A stretch of 64,000 nucleotides of DNA from SMYC01 sp963578475 (GTDB lineage: Bacteria; Acidobacteriota; Vicinamibacteria; Marinacidobacterales; SMYC01), in the NCBI GenBank assembly GCA_963578475.1, contig CAUZCL010000021.1:1-64000 (forward strand), written 5' to 3'. The first letter of the stretch is position 1; each line of letters begins with the position of its first letter. This document shows positions 16,423 through 24,932 of this stretch, one piece after another. Position numbers and translations under genes: made by a program. The notes beneath the pieces were generated by a model that did not search any database, was not told the DNA's origin, and worked only from the letters and a program-made list of their open reading frames with translations.

Positions 16423-17595
16423 ATGGAACTAAAGACACAAATGCTTGCCTTGGTCGCGGTACTCCCGCTCCTTGTTTCGGTAGCCTGCGGTCCTCAGGCA
16501 GTCGGCATCACGAGTGACGAGATTCTCATCGGAACGTGGTCGCCGTTGACGGGCCCGGCCTCCAATCTCTCCACGATCGCCAAAGGGATGGAGGCCTATT
16601 TCGCCTACGTCAATGAAGAGGAGGGTGGTGTCCATGGGCGCAAGCTCAAACTCCTCATCAGAGACGACGGCTACGACCCGACGCGCACGCCGGCTGTCGT
16701 GGAGGAGCTCGTCGACGGTGACCGTGTCTTTGCTCTCTTGGGGGGCAACGGCACCGCGAACTGCCTTGCGGTGAAAGACTACATCGCCATCAAGCTGCTT
16801 CCCTGGATAAACCCTGGCTCCGGCGCGCGTGTCTGGACGTCTCCCATGAACGCCTATGTGTTCTCGACCTTCCCGTCCTATGTGACCGAGGGGCGCATTC
16901 TCTCCAAATATGTCACCGACGAGCTAGAGGCGGAAAAGTACGGCATATTTTACCAGGACGATGCCTTCGGGCGTGAAGGGCAAGAGGGTGTGCGCCTCGG
17001 CTTGCGCAGAAGCGAGAACGAGATCGCGCTCGCGGAGCCCTATACGGTCGGCAACAATGACTTGGCGGAGGTTGCCCAGAAGTTCAAAGACGAAGAGATC
17101 GACGTGATCTTCGTATGGACCATCACAGAGGGCGCGGCCGCCCTCGCGAACGCGATCGGAGCGCTCGAAGACTACGATCCTCAGCTCGTGGCGACCCAGG
17201 TCCTCGCCGATCCTGTGATGTTCGAGCTCGCGGGCGAGAGCTGGGACGGCACGATCGTGGCCTCGAGCGCGCCCGAGACCAATTCGGACGAGCCCGGCGT
17301 TGTCAAAGGTCGCGCGATCATCGAAAAATACGGCAACGGGATCGAGTTCGGCACCTACGCCATGTGGGGCCTCGCGCGCGCTGAAGTCTTGGTTGAAGGT
17401 ATGCGTCGCGCCGGGCCCGACATGAACCGGCTGACATTGATTCTGGCCCTCGAGGGCATGGATAATTGGACCGACAACTTCCTAGGCACGTCCATCAGCT
17501 TCGACGCCGAGAACCACCAAGGTTTGAATTCCGTCCACCTCAGCAAAGCCGAGGGCGGGCGGCTCGTTCACTTGTCGGGCTGGCTCGTTCCTTGA
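16423..17595 (+). CDS. Branched-chain amino-acid-type ABC substrate-binding lipoprotein
   Basis: Type-I periplasmic binding protein of the LivJ/LivK group, 390 aa from the ATG at 16423 (GAGAG upstream); two upstream in-frame ATGs would bury the signal peptide. The signal LALVAVLPLLVSVAC ends in a Cys (about 21), suggesting a lipoprotein although the -3 residue is Ser rather than Leu. The mature part begins GITSDEILIGTWSPLTGPAS, the typical ligand-pocket opening, followed by GMEAYFAYVNEEEGGVHGRK. No permease or ATPase genes adjoin it, so it either serves a transporter elsewhere or acts as a sensor. The ligand is not predictable from sequence alone. Confidence 0.88.
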   Translation: MELKTQMLALVAVLPLLVSVACGPQAVGITSDEILIGTWSPLTGPASNLSTIAKGMEAYFAYVNEEEGGVHGRKLKLLIRDDGYDPTRTPAVVEELVDGDRVFALLGGNGTANCLAVKDYIAIKLLPWINPGSGARVWTSPMNAYVFSTFPSYVTEGRILSKYVTDELEAEKYGIFYQDDAFGREGQEGVRLGLRRSENEIALAEPYTVGNNDLAEVAQKFKDEEIDVIFVWTITEGAAALANAIGALEDYDPQLVATQVLADPVMFELAGESWDGTIVASSAPETNSDEPGVVKGRAIIEKYGNGIEFGTYAMWGLARAEVLVEGMRRAGPDMNRLTLILALEGMDNWTDNFLGTSISFDAENHQGLNSVHLSKAEGGRLVHLSGWLVP

Positions 17596-17630
17596 GACCG
17601 CCCAGACGCTAATTGACGCTCCGACGTCAA

Positions 17631-17657
17631 CCCGATTAGAATCGGGCCCTAGGGTTT
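17631..17657 (+). terminator. Rho-independent terminator after the binding-protein gene
   Basis: Stem CCCGAT/ATCGGG with a TAGA loop (17631-17646), followed by CCTAGGG and TTTT, 36 nt after the stop of the binding-protein gene. Confidence 0.55.
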
Positions 17658-17692
17658 TGGAGCTCACACGGCCCGGACTCGAGGTAAGGTTT

Positions 17693-17698
17693 TATACT
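17693..17698 (+). promoter_or_regulatory. -10 box TATACT upstream of the XRE regulator
   Basis: TATACT preceded by TTT, about 80 nt upstream of the regulator start; no clear -35. It leaves a leader of roughly 75 nt that ends in AGGAGGGAGG. Confidence 0.35.
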
Positions 17699-17779
17699 CC
17701 CTTGCGAGCAAGTACGACCTTTTGCCCATCCGCGGCCGCGGCCTGCGAAAACGCCAACTCAGGAGGGAGGCGACCCAAC

Positions 17780-18133
17780 ATGAAGTTCGGAAGGACGGTT
17801 CGTAAGCTGCGAGAGGAACAAAACGTCAGCATCGCTCAATTCGCCAGAAAAGTCGGGATGAGTCCGACTTATCTTGCGCCCATCGAGCGTGACGTTTTCC
17901 CGCCTCCCGCGGAGAAGAAAGTCATCAAGATAGCGAAGGCGCTCGATCAAAATCCGGACGAGTTCCTTGCCCTAGCCGGCCGCATCGGCACCGACTTGAG
18001 ACGCATCATCCGTCGCCAGCCGGCGAGCGCCGGACGGGTATTGCGCGCCATCGACGGGCTCTCGGAAAGAGAGATCGACGAGCTCGTGAGAAAGGCGAAC
18101 AAAAGGAACGACCGGAAGAGGCCTGCAAAGTAA
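17780..18133 (+). CDS. XRE-family transcriptional regulator
   Basis: The 117-aa protein has an N-terminal Cro/C1 helix-turn-helix (about residues 4-62): VRKLREEQNVSIAQFARKVG, then SPTYLAPIERDVFPPP, where the recognition helix reads SPTYLAPIE. The rest is a basic helical tail with SEREIDELVRKANKR. The ATG at 17780 follows AGGAGGGAGG; in-frame codons further upstream have no ribosome site. Its target is unknown. The ParB-like gene starts 35 nt downstream on the same strand and may be co-regulated. Short XRE proteins of this type often control a neighbouring gene or stress functions. Confidence 0.88.
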   Translation: MKFGRTVRKLREEQNVSIAQFARKVGMSPTYLAPIERDVFPPPAEKKVIKIAKALDQNPDEFLALAGRIGTDLRRIIRRQPASAGRVLRAIDGLSEREIDELVRKANKRNDRKRPAK

Positions 18134-18168
18134 GGCGTCACCCGAACATCCGAAGCGTCGCGCTACTC

Positions 18169-18993
18169 ATGAGTCAGTCTCACGGAGGGTTTCCCGATAT
18201 TCGGATCGTTCCCGTATCCGATCTGCTGCTACACGAGGAAGTCGACCTCGAGCGTGTCGCGCGGCTCCTCGATCGTTTATCCGCGGACGGGATTCTGAAG
18301 AATCCGCCTATCGTGGCGAGCCTTCCGGGCAGCGATCGATTCCTACTGCTCGATGGCGCCAATCGTGTTTCCGCCATCGAGAATCTCGATATCCCCCATC
18401 TGCTCGTTCAAGTCGAGTCTTTCGAGGACCCAGCGCTCGAAGTGCGCCACTGGAACCATGTCGTTCGCGACATCGAAGCGCGCGAGCTCGCCGATTACGC
18501 GCGGAGCGCCGCCGGCATCGAGCTCGTTGACGATGCGCCCGAAGGCGATCCCTACTATCTCGGAAGCATCGTGGCCAAGGACGGGAAAGCTCTACACATG
18601 AGAGCTCCGGGCTCGATGAAAGATCGGGTGCGCCATTTGCGCGCGATGGTCGCCGTCTATTACAGCCGTGAAGCACGGATGGACAGGATCAATCACGCTG
18701 ATATGGCATCGGTCAAAGCGCAGCACCCGCATTTCGGCGCTGTCATGATATTTCCGGATTTTTCGAAGGACGCGGTGCGCGCTGTCGCCGAGGCGGGTGA
18801 CCGCCTGCCCTCGGGTATGACCCGCATCCTCGTGCCCCGTCGTGTTCTCGGCTTCAACATGCGGCTGCCGCTTCTGAAGTCGAACCTTCCCCTCGAAGAG
18901 AAAAGGCGTTGGCTCGCCGATCAGGTCCAGCACAAGGTCTCCGAGCACAAAGTCCGCTACTACCAGGAGCCGACTTTTGTTTTTGATGATTGA
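18169..18993 (+). CDS. ParB/SbnI-like protein, possible free-serine kinase family
   Basis: A 274-aa protein with an N-terminal ParB/Srx-like fold: VSDLLLHEEVDLERVARLL, ILKNPPIVASL, then LLLDGANRVSAI near residues 60-71, where DG(T/A)(H/N)R is the nucleotide-binding signature. The body continues with LEVRHWNHVV and a C-terminal half rich in basic residues (ILVPRRVLGFNMRLPL). The arrangement resembles SbnI and archaeal SerK, which phosphorylate free L-serine, more than chromosome-partitioning ParB, since no HTH follows. No siderophore genes are nearby. The assignment to the kinase family is tentative. Confidence 0.6.
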   Translation: MSQSHGGFPDIRIVPVSDLLLHEEVDLERVARLLDRLSADGILKNPPIVASLPGSDRFLLLDGANRVSAIENLDIPHLLVQVESFEDPALEVRHWNHVVRDIEARELADYARSAAGIELVDDAPEGDPYYLGSIVAKDGKALHMRAPGSMKDRVRHLRAMVAVYYSREARMDRINHADMASVKAQHPHFGAVMIFPDFSKDAVRAVAEAGDRLPSGMTRILVPRRVLGFNMRLPLLKSNLPLEEKRRWLADQVQHKVSEHKVRYYQEPTFVFDD

Positions 18994-19062
18994 GCGGAAG
19001 ACGAGGAGAGGCGGAGACGCCAGGGGATGTGGGGGTAAAAACGCTCTCTGGATGAGCCGTCT

Positions 19063-19091
19063 TTGAGGGAAAGCTCGGTACGTGCTAGGAT
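19063..19091 (+). promoter_or_regulatory. Promoter of yebC
   Basis: TTGAGG (19063-19068), 17 nt, TAGGAT (19086-19091). The ATG of yebC is 9 nt past the -10, so the leader is about 2-3 nt. Likely promoter for the yebC-ruv-queA unit. Confidence 0.55.
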
Positions 19092-19100
19092 TTCGCGGCT

Positions 19101-19853
19101 ATGTCTGGACATTCTAAGTGGCATTCCATCAAGCACAAGAAATCGGCGGTGGATGCCAAACGCGGTAAAGCCTTTACTGGGATCATCCAGGAAATCACCG
19201 TGGCCGCCCGGATCGGCGGCGGTGACGTGGAGGGCAATCCTCGTCTTCGGCTCGCTGTCGACAGAGGCAAAGCGGCCAATATGCCGAAGGACAACATCGT
19301 GCGTGCCATCAAGAAGGGTACGGGCGAGCTCGAAGGGTACAACCTCGAAGAAGTGCACTACGAAGGCTATGGTCCCGGGGGGGTTGCGGTTTTTATCGAA
19401 GCGACGACGGATAACAAGAACCGCACGGTGAGCGAGGTGCGCCATTTCTTCTCGAAGTTTGGTGGCAATCTCGGTGAGTCCGGCTCAGTCAACTGGATGT
19501 TCGACAAGAAAGGCTACATCGTCGTCTCCCGGGAGAACGTAGACGAAGAGGCGCTTCTCGAAATCGCTCTCGAAGCCGGCGCCGATGACGTCAACGAAGA
19601 TGGCGAGAACTGGGAAGTCTTGACACTCCCCGAAAGCTTTCAAGCCGTTCACGACGCCCTCACCGCGAAGAACATCAGCATTGAAGCCGAAGAAATCGCG
19701 ATGATTCCCCAAACGAGCGTCAAGCTCACGGGCAAGCAAGCAAAGCAGATGCTGAAGCTCATGAACGCCCTCGAAGATCTCGAAGACCTGGCGAACGTCT
19801 GGGCTAACTTCGATATCGACGAAGAAGAAATCGAAGCCGCGATGTCCAATTAG
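19101..19853 (+). CDS. yebC: YebC/TACO1-family protein
   Basis: A 250-aa protein beginning with the family signature SGHSKWHSIKHKKSAVDAKRGKAF, followed by GNPRLRLAVDRGKAANMPKDN and EGYGPGGVA. YebC proteins were annotated as transcription regulators; more recent work ties the family to translation of difficult sequences such as polyproline. It is immediately upstream of ruvC (16 nt), the same arrangement as in many bacteria. The length and domain order (three alpha/beta domains) are standard. The leader is nearly absent, so initiation probably does not use a Shine-Dalgarno site. Confidence 0.96.
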   Translation: MSGHSKWHSIKHKKSAVDAKRGKAFTGIIQEITVAARIGGGDVEGNPRLRLAVDRGKAANMPKDNIVRAIKKGTGELEGYNLEEVHYEGYGPGGVAVFIEATTDNKNRTVSEVRHFFSKFGGNLGESGSVNWMFDKKGYIVVSRENVDEEALLEIALEAGADDVNEDGENWEVLTLPESFQAVHDALTAKNISIEAEEIAMIPQTSVKLTGKQAKQMLKLMNALEDLEDLANVWANFDIDEEEIEAAMSN

Positions 19854-19869
19854 CCTTGGGCTCGAACCA

Positions 19870-20367
19870 ATGAGGATTCTCGGGATCGACCCTGGTTCTC
19901 AAGTCACTGGCTACGGCGTGATCGAGTCCGACGGCACGCGGACCGCTCTCGTAACCGAGGGGGTCATCCGGACGCGCTCGATGCGGAGTTTTCCGGAAAA
20001 ACTCCGGCTCATTTACGATGGCATCGTGGAGGTGCTCGACGAGCATCGCCCCGTGCAGATGGTGGTCGAGGGGCTGTTCTATGCCATGAATGTGCAGAGC
20101 GCCCTCAAGCTCGGCCATGTCCGTGGCGTCGCTCTTCTCGCTGGGGTGAAGCGAGGCATCCCGGTTCACGAATATTCACCGCTCGAGGTCAAGTTGGCCG
20201 TCGTCGGCTACGGCCGCGCGGACAAAGAGCAAGTACAGCGCATGGTTGCCGTGCTTCTCGAGCTCGAGCGCCCGCCTGAGCCTCACGATGCGGCCGACGC
20301 ACTCGCGATTGCCATTTGCCACGCCAATCAGCTTCGCTTCGCCGCGAAAGTGTCGTCGGCCCTGTGA
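19870..20367 (+). CDS. ruvC: Crossover junction endodeoxyribonuclease RuvC
   Basis: Cuts Holliday junctions during recombination repair. It is 165 aa with an RNase-H-like fold: the first catalytic Asp in ILGIDPGSQVTGYGV (residue 7), the Glu in VVEGLFYAMN (about 68), and the last acidic pair in EPHDAADALAIAICH (about 139-142). Starts 16 nt after yebC and overlaps the ruvA GTG by 4 nt (GTGA), so it is coupled to ruvA. The complete RuvABC set is within 4 kb. Confidence 0.96.
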   Translation: MRILGIDPGSQVTGYGVIESDGTRTALVTEGVIRTRSMRSFPEKLRLIYDGIVEVLDEHRPVQMVVEGLFYAMNVQSALKLGHVRGVALLAGVKRGIPVHEYSPLEVKLAVVGYGRADKEQVQRMVAVLLELERPPEPHDAADALAIAICHANQLRFAAKVSSAL

Positions 20368-20966
20368 TCTCCTACCTCGAGGGCAAGCTGTACGAGAAGA
20401 AACCCGACCATGTGGTCGTGCTCGCGGGCGGCGTCGGCTACAAAGTCTCGATCCCGGTATCGACCTATTACGAGCTTCCCAATCAAGGCGAGGGCGTCGC
20501 ACTTCAGGTCCACACCCATGTGCGTCAAGACACGTTCGCCCTTTACGGCTTCTTGTCCGGCAAAGAGCAGCTTTTGTTCCACCGTTTGATTGGGGTCGCG
20601 GGGGTTGGTCCTTCGCTCGCCCTCAAAGTGATGTCCGGTCTCGAGCCACAGACGCTCATCGACTCGATCCGGCGCGGGGACCGCCGCCGCTTGAACGCGA
20701 TCCCCGGCGTAGGCAAGAAAACGGCGGAGCGGCTCATCCTCGAGCTTCGGGACAAGATGCCGGAAGTTGCGGCTCACGATGACGGCGGCGCCCGCGAGGA
20801 CACCCACGTAGCGTCTTCGCTCCGTGAGGATCTCCTTTCGGCGCTCATGAATCTCGGCTTCCCGAGGCTGCAATCCGAGAAGGCGGCTCTCGCTGTCGCG
20901 CGTGACGAGCCGGAGCTGTCCTTCGAAGACGCGCTCAAAAGAGTACTGCGCGAGCTCTCCGGATAG
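20364..20966 (+). CDS. ruvA: Holliday junction branch-migration protein RuvA
   Basis: Binds Holliday junctions as a tetramer and loads RuvB. The GTG at 20364 overlaps the ruvC stop (GTGA) and gives 200 aa; the product begins VISYLEGKLYEKKPD, the typical RuvA start. Domain I (OB fold) covers about 1-65, the two HhH motifs of domain II lie at about 70-125 (LIGVAGVGPSLALKVMSG and IPGVGKKTAERLILELRDK), and domain III at the end (about 150-200) contacts RuvB. The stop is directly followed by the ATG of the MutS-like gene. Confidence 0.96.
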   Translation: MISYLEGKLYEKKPDHVVVLAGGVGYKVSIPVSTYYELPNQGEGVALQVHTHVRQDTFALYGFLSGKEQLLFHRLIGVAGVGPSLALKVMSGLEPQTLIDSIRRGDRRRLNAIPGVGKKTAERLILELRDKMPEVAAHDDGGAREDTHVASSLREDLLSALMNLGFPRLQSEKAALAVARDEPELSFEDALKRVLRELSG

Positions 20967-22766
20967 ATGACGCCGCGCGCCGAGGTCGAAGAGCTCTACC
21001 GGAACCGGCTCGCGCAGAAACAGGTCAAAGCCGAGCGCCGCCAGAATGTCGTCGCCCGGGTCGCTTACGCGCGGCTCGCGGTCTTCGTCGCGGGTGTAGC
21101 ACTTGCCTGGTTCGTCTTCGAGACCGAACAAGTTGCGTGGCCGTGGCTTCTCGTTCCCGTCATCGTGTTTTTCGTGCTCCTTTACTGGCACGGCGGTCTC
21201 TACGGGCTACTGCGGCGGACGGAGCGGGCGGCGAGCTTTTATCAAAGAGGGCTCGACCGTCTATCGGATGCGTGGATGGGGAAGGGCCGTCAGGGCGCTT
21301 CCTACCTCGATCCCAAACATCCTCATGCAGGCGACCTCGACATCTTTGGGAAAGCGTCGCTTTTCGAGCTTTTGGCGACGACGGGAAGCCCTTGGGGGAC
21401 GAAAACACTCGCGTCCTGGCTTCTCGCGCCGGCGAGCCCTGACACGGTGCGCGCGCGCCAGGCGGCTGTGGTCGAGCTCGCGCCGCTCGTCGATCTCCGA
21501 GAGAGCATCGCCAGCGAGCATGACGAGCTCGGGGAGTCGGTCGACGCCGAGACGCTTTCTGGCTGGGCCACCGAGCCGCCCGTGCTCACCTCGAAGCTAG
21601 CGAGCTTGCTCGCGCTCGCTCTTGGCGCGGCGTCGCTCATTGCCGGCATCGGCTGGCTCGCGTCGTGGTGGACGCGGATGCCTTTTCTTCTGCTGATTCT
21701 CATGAGCGCATCCTTTGCGTTTTTGTACCGGTCGCGCGTGCGTGGAGTACTCGCGGCGGTCGAAAATCCGGCGAGCGATCTCGGCGTGCTGTCGTCCCTG
21801 CTCGAGCGGCTCGAAGGCGAGAGCTTTCGCGCGCCGCGCCTCGTGGTGCTTCACGAGGCACTGACCTCGTCGGGGTCTTCGACCGCCTCGAAACGCATCC
21901 GCCAGCTCGGCCGCCTCGTCGACTACCTCGATGCGCGCCGCAATCAGCTTTTCCTGCCATTCTCGGCGATCCTCCTTTGGGGCACCCAGTTCGCTTTCGC
22001 GATCGAATCGTGGCGCCGCGACTCGGGGAGCGAAGTGGCATACTGGCTCGACGCGGTCGGAGAGCTCGACGCACTTTTAGCACTCGCGACTTATGCCTTC
22101 GAGCATCCCGACGATCACTTTCCGACGATCGTGGAAGATCGGGTCTTGTTCGATGCCGAAGGGATCGGACATCCCCTGATACCGGAGGACCTCGTCGTGC
22201 GCAACGACGTGCGCTTCGGCGGCAACCTCCGGCTTCTCGTCATCTCGGGCTCGAACATGTCGGGGAAGAGCACCTTTCTGCGCGCCGTGGGTGTCAATAC
22301 GGTGCTCGCACTTGCGGGCGCGCCTGTTCGTGCGCGTAAGCTGACGCTCGCTCCTCTCATCGTCGCCGCATCCATCCGGATCGTGGACTCGCTTCAAGAC
22401 GGCATCTCACACTTCTATGCCGAGATCCTCCGGCTCCGTCAAGTCATGGAGCTCGCCGGAGCGAAAGAGGGGGCCGTTCTTTTCTTGCTCGACGAGATCC
22501 TTCATGGGACGAACTCGCACGACCGTCGCATCGGCGCGGACGCCGTTGTGCGCGGTCTCGTCGATCGCGGCGCCGTCGGCTTCATCACGACCCACGACCT
22601 CGCGCTCTCGAAGCTCGCCGACGCGCTCGGGGACCGAGCGACCAACGTGCATTTCGAGGACGAGATCATAGACGGTAAAGTCCATTTCGACTATATCATG
22701 CGGGACGGTGTCGTGAAGAAGAGCAACGCGCTCGATTTGATGCGCTCGATCGGCCTCGAAGTCTAG
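20967..22766 (+). CDS. Membrane-associated MutS-like ATPase
   Basis: A 599-aa protein with two hydrophobic segments at about 36-52 and 58-75, two more at about 212-232 and 238-254, and a C-terminal MutS-type ATPase: Walker A GSNMSGKST at 428-436, Walker B VLFLLDE at 504-510 followed by HGTNSHDRRIGADA, and TTHD at 541-544. The lever/clamp region (about 260-400) is present but the N-terminal mismatch-reading domain of true MutS is absent. Similar membrane MutS-like proteins are known in Bacteroidota and relatives; their role is not defined. The gene begins 0 nt after ruvA and lies before ruvB, so it is cotranscribed with the resolvasome. Confidence 0.88.
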   Translation: MTPRAEVEELYRNRLAQKQVKAERRQNVVARVAYARLAVFVAGVALAWFVFETEQVAWPWLLVPVIVFFVLLYWHGGLYGLLRRTERAASFYQRGLDRLSDAWMGKGRQGASYLDPKHPHAGDLDIFGKASLFELLATTGSPWGTKTLASWLLAPASPDTVRARQAAVVELAPLVDLRESIASEHDELGESVDAETLSGWATEPPVLTSKLASLLALALGAASLIAGIGWLASWWTRMPFLLLILMSASFAFLYRSRVRGVLAAVENPASDLGVLSSLLERLEGESFRAPRLVVLHEALTSSGSSTASKRIRQLGRLVDYLDARRNQLFLPFSAILLWGTQFAFAIESWRRDSGSEVAYWLDAVGELDALLALATYAFEHPDDHFPTIVEDRVLFDAEGIGHPLIPEDLVVRNDVRFGGNLRLLVISGSNMSGKSTFLRAVGVNTVLALAGAPVRARKLTLAPLIVAASIRIVDSLQDGISHFYAEILRLRQVMELAGAKEGAVLFLLDEILHGTNSHDRRIGADAVVRGLVDRGAVGFITTHDLALSKLADALGDRATNVHFEDEIIDGKVHFDYIMRDGVVKKSNALDLMRSIGLEV

Positions 22767-22884
22767 CCGCCTGCGCGAGGTCCCCTCGGAGCGTCCGACT
22801 TCGCCAAGACATCGTCGGCACGCGCCGAAGCCCGCAGGGCGTAGGCGGGAGCATTAAGCAGGTATGAGGTAGACTTTCTCGAAC

Positions 22885-23901
22885 ATGTCCGATCGATTGG
22901 TGTCTCAGGGGCCCACCGACGAGGAGCGCTCCCTCGATTTGAGCCTCCGACCGCGCGGCTTCTCCGAATATATCGGCCAAAAGAAAGTGCTGGCGCAGCT
23001 CGAGATCGCTGTGCAGGCGGCGCGCGAGCGGGACGAAGCGATGGACCATCTCCTCACCTACGGGCCGCCTGGCCTCGGCAAGACGACGCTCGCGCATGTC
23101 GTGGCCAACGAGCTCGGCGTCAACATCCAGACGACCGCGGGGCCGCTCGTCGAGAAGTCCGGGGACCTCGTGGCGCTTTTGACGACTCTCGAAGCGCGCG
23201 ACGTGCTCTTCATCGATGAGATTCACCGCCTCCATCCTTCGGTCGAGGAAGTGCTCTATCCAGCGATGGAGGACTTCAAGCTCGACATCATCATCGGCCA
23301 GGGGCCCTCGGCGAAGTCGGTGAGGATTCCCGTCTCGCAGTTCACGCTCATCGGCGCCACGACGCGTGCGGGCCTTTTGACTTCGCCTCTCCGTTCGCGC
23401 TTCGGCATCGTGCACCGCCTCGACTTCTACACCGTTGCGGATTTGACGGCAGTCGTCGAGCGCTCCGCAAAGATCCTCGGCGTCTCGTGCTGCCCAGAGG
23501 CTGCCGTCTCTCTCTCGAAGCGGGCGCGTGGCACTCCGCGTATCGCGAACCGGCTTCTGCGCCGTGTCAGGGATTACGCGCAAGTCAAAGCGGACGGGAC
23601 GATAACGGTTGAGGTCGCCGGAGAAGCCCTCGCGCTTCTCGAAGTCGACGAGCTTGGCTTCGACGAGATGGATCGCAGCATCCTTCAAACCATCATGGAG
23701 AAGTTCTCCGGCGGTCCCGTCGGCCTTTCCACCATAGCGGCTGTCGTTGGGGAAGAGCCGGATACGATCGAGGACATCTACGAGCCCTATCTCATCCAGG
23801 TCGGATTTCTCGATCGCACGCCGCGCGGGCGCGTCGCCACCGAGCGGGCCTATCGCCACTTCGGGCTCACACCCGTCGATCGGCAAAAGCGCCTCTTCTG
23901 A
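22885..23901 (+). CDS. ruvB: Holliday junction DNA helicase RuvB
   Basis: AAA+ motor that drives branch migration with RuvA. It is 338 aa: the RuvB signature LRPRGFSEYIGQKKV, Walker A GPPGLGKTTLAHV near residue 55, Walker B LFIDEIHRLHP near 110, sensor I GATTRAGLL near 155, and the C-terminal winged helix (about 260-330). The start ATG lies 9 nt after a TAGACT box (22870-22875), which has no clear -35; it may have its own near-leaderless transcript in addition to read-through from ruvA. A 118-nt gap separates it from the MutS-like gene. Confidence 0.97.
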   Translation: MSDRLVSQGPTDEERSLDLSLRPRGFSEYIGQKKVLAQLEIAVQAARERDEAMDHLLTYGPPGLGKTTLAHVVANELGVNIQTTAGPLVEKSGDLVALLTTLEARDVLFIDEIHRLHPSVEEVLYPAMEDFKLDIIIGQGPSAKSVRIPVSQFTLIGATTRAGLLTSPLRSRFGIVHRLDFYTVADLTAVVERSAKILGVSCCPEAAVSLSKRARGTPRIANRLLRRVRDYAQVKADGTITVEVAGEALALLEVDELGFDEMDRSILQTIMEKFSGGPVGLSTIAAVVGEEPDTIEDIYEPYLIQVGFLDRTPRGRVATERAYRHFGLTPVDRQKRLF

Positions 23902-23905
23902 CGCC

Positions 23906-24925
23906 TTGAGACTCTCCGAGTTCGACTACGAGCTCCCGCCGGAGCTCATCGCACAAGAACCTCTGCCTGAGCGCGACGGCTCCCGGCTGCTGCACATGTT
24001 GCCGTGGCGGCGCCTCGAGCACCTACATTTTGCCGCCCTCCCCAATCTTCTCGAGCCGGGTGACGTGCTCGTCCTGAACGACACGAAGGTCTTTCCAGCG
24101 CGCCTCACCGGTGCCCGCGCGAGCGGCGGCCGTGTCGAGCTCTTGCTGCTCGAGGATTGCGGCGAAGCGCGCTGGCGCGTGCTCGCCAAGCCGGCGCGCA
24201 AGCTACGTGCGGGAGCGCAGCTCACTTTCGGGGACGGCCGTCTCGTTGCCGAGGTCGTGGGCGCTGATACCGATTCGCTGGTGGTCCGCTTCGAGCATGA
24301 GGGCGCTTTCGCCGACGTCATCGACGCACTCGGGACGACGCCCCTCCCGCCTTACATCCGATCGAGCGAGAGCGAGCCCGCGATCCGCGACCGCTACCAG
24401 ACCGTCTACGCCACCGACCGTGGTTCCATTGCGGCTCCGACGGCCGGACTGCATTTCACCGAAGACGTATTGAAGCGTCTGGTCGAGCGCGACATCGACG
24501 TAGCGCGGCTCACCCTTCATGTTGGCTACGCGACCTTCGAGCCCATCCGCACCGATATCGTCGAGGAGCACGCGATGGGCGTCGAGCATTTCCACGTACC
24601 CCGCGAGACCGCCGAGCTCGTGCGCTCGGGCCGAACGGTTATTGCCGTCGGGACGACTTCGGTGCGCGCGCTCGAATCGGCCGCCCGCATCGACTTCTCG
24701 CCCGGCTGGCACGAGACGGACCTCTTCATCACACCAGGATTCGAGTTCCGCGTCGTGAGCGGGCTCGTTACGAACTTTCATCTTCCGAAGAGCTCGCTTC
24801 TCATGCTCGTCTCGGCGCTCGGTGGTACCGACCGAGTGCGCGCCGCCTATCGCGAAGCTGTGAAGGAGCGCTATCGTTTTTATAGCTACGGCGACTGCAT
24901 GCTGCTCCCGCCCCCTCGGCTATAA
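23906..24925 (+). CDS. queA: S-adenosylmethionine:tRNA ribosyltransferase-isomerase QueA
   Basis: Transfers the ribosyl part of SAM to preQ1 in tRNA, making epoxyqueuosine. From the TTG at 23906 it is 339 aa and opens LRLSEFDYELPPELIAQEP, the family start; then VLNDTKVFPARL, PLPPYIR, YQTVYATDRGSIAAPTAGLHFT, GYATFEPIR and GLVTNFHLPKSSLLMLVSA follow in normal order. The TTG is 4 nt after the ruvB stop. A frame upstream within ruvB is open but not homologous. QueA next to RuvAB is a common bacterial arrangement. Its stop codon overlaps the -10 box of gmhA. Confidence 0.94.
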   Translation: MRLSEFDYELPPELIAQEPLPERDGSRLLHMLPWRRLEHLHFAALPNLLEPGDVLVLNDTKVFPARLTGARASGGRVELLLLEDCGEARWRVLAKPARKLRAGAQLTFGDGRLVAEVVGADTDSLVVRFEHEGAFADVIDALGTTPLPPYIRSSESEPAIRDRYQTVYATDRGSIAAPTAGLHFTEDVLKRLVERDIDVARLTLHVGYATFEPIRTDIVEEHAMGVEHFHVPRETAELVRSGRTVIAVGTTSVRALESAARIDFSPGWHETDLFITPGFEFRVVSGLVTNFHLPKSSLLMLVSALGGTDRVRAAYREAVKERYRFYSYGDCMLLPPPRL

Positions 24926-24926
24926 T
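24921..24926 (+). promoter_or_regulatory. -10 box TATAAT of the gmhA operon
   Basis: A perfect TATAAT that overlaps the queA stop and ends exactly 6 nt before the gmhA ATG (24933). It predicts a leaderless start. No -35 match at 16-18 nt. Confidence 0.55.
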
Positions 24927-24932
24927 TCGCGG

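Noticed and set aside
17780..18993. ParAB-type partition locus from the XRE and ParB-like genes
   Set aside because: No ParA ATPase gene, no HTH after the ParB-like fold and no parS-like repeat nearby.
20967..22766. Canonical DNA mismatch repair MutS
   Set aside because: Lacks the mismatch-reading Phe-x-Glu domain and connector, is 599 aa, and has membrane spans; only the ATPase core fits.
22696..23886. A 396-aa minus-strand open frame over ruvB
   Set aside because: Shadow of ruvB with no ribosome site or motif.
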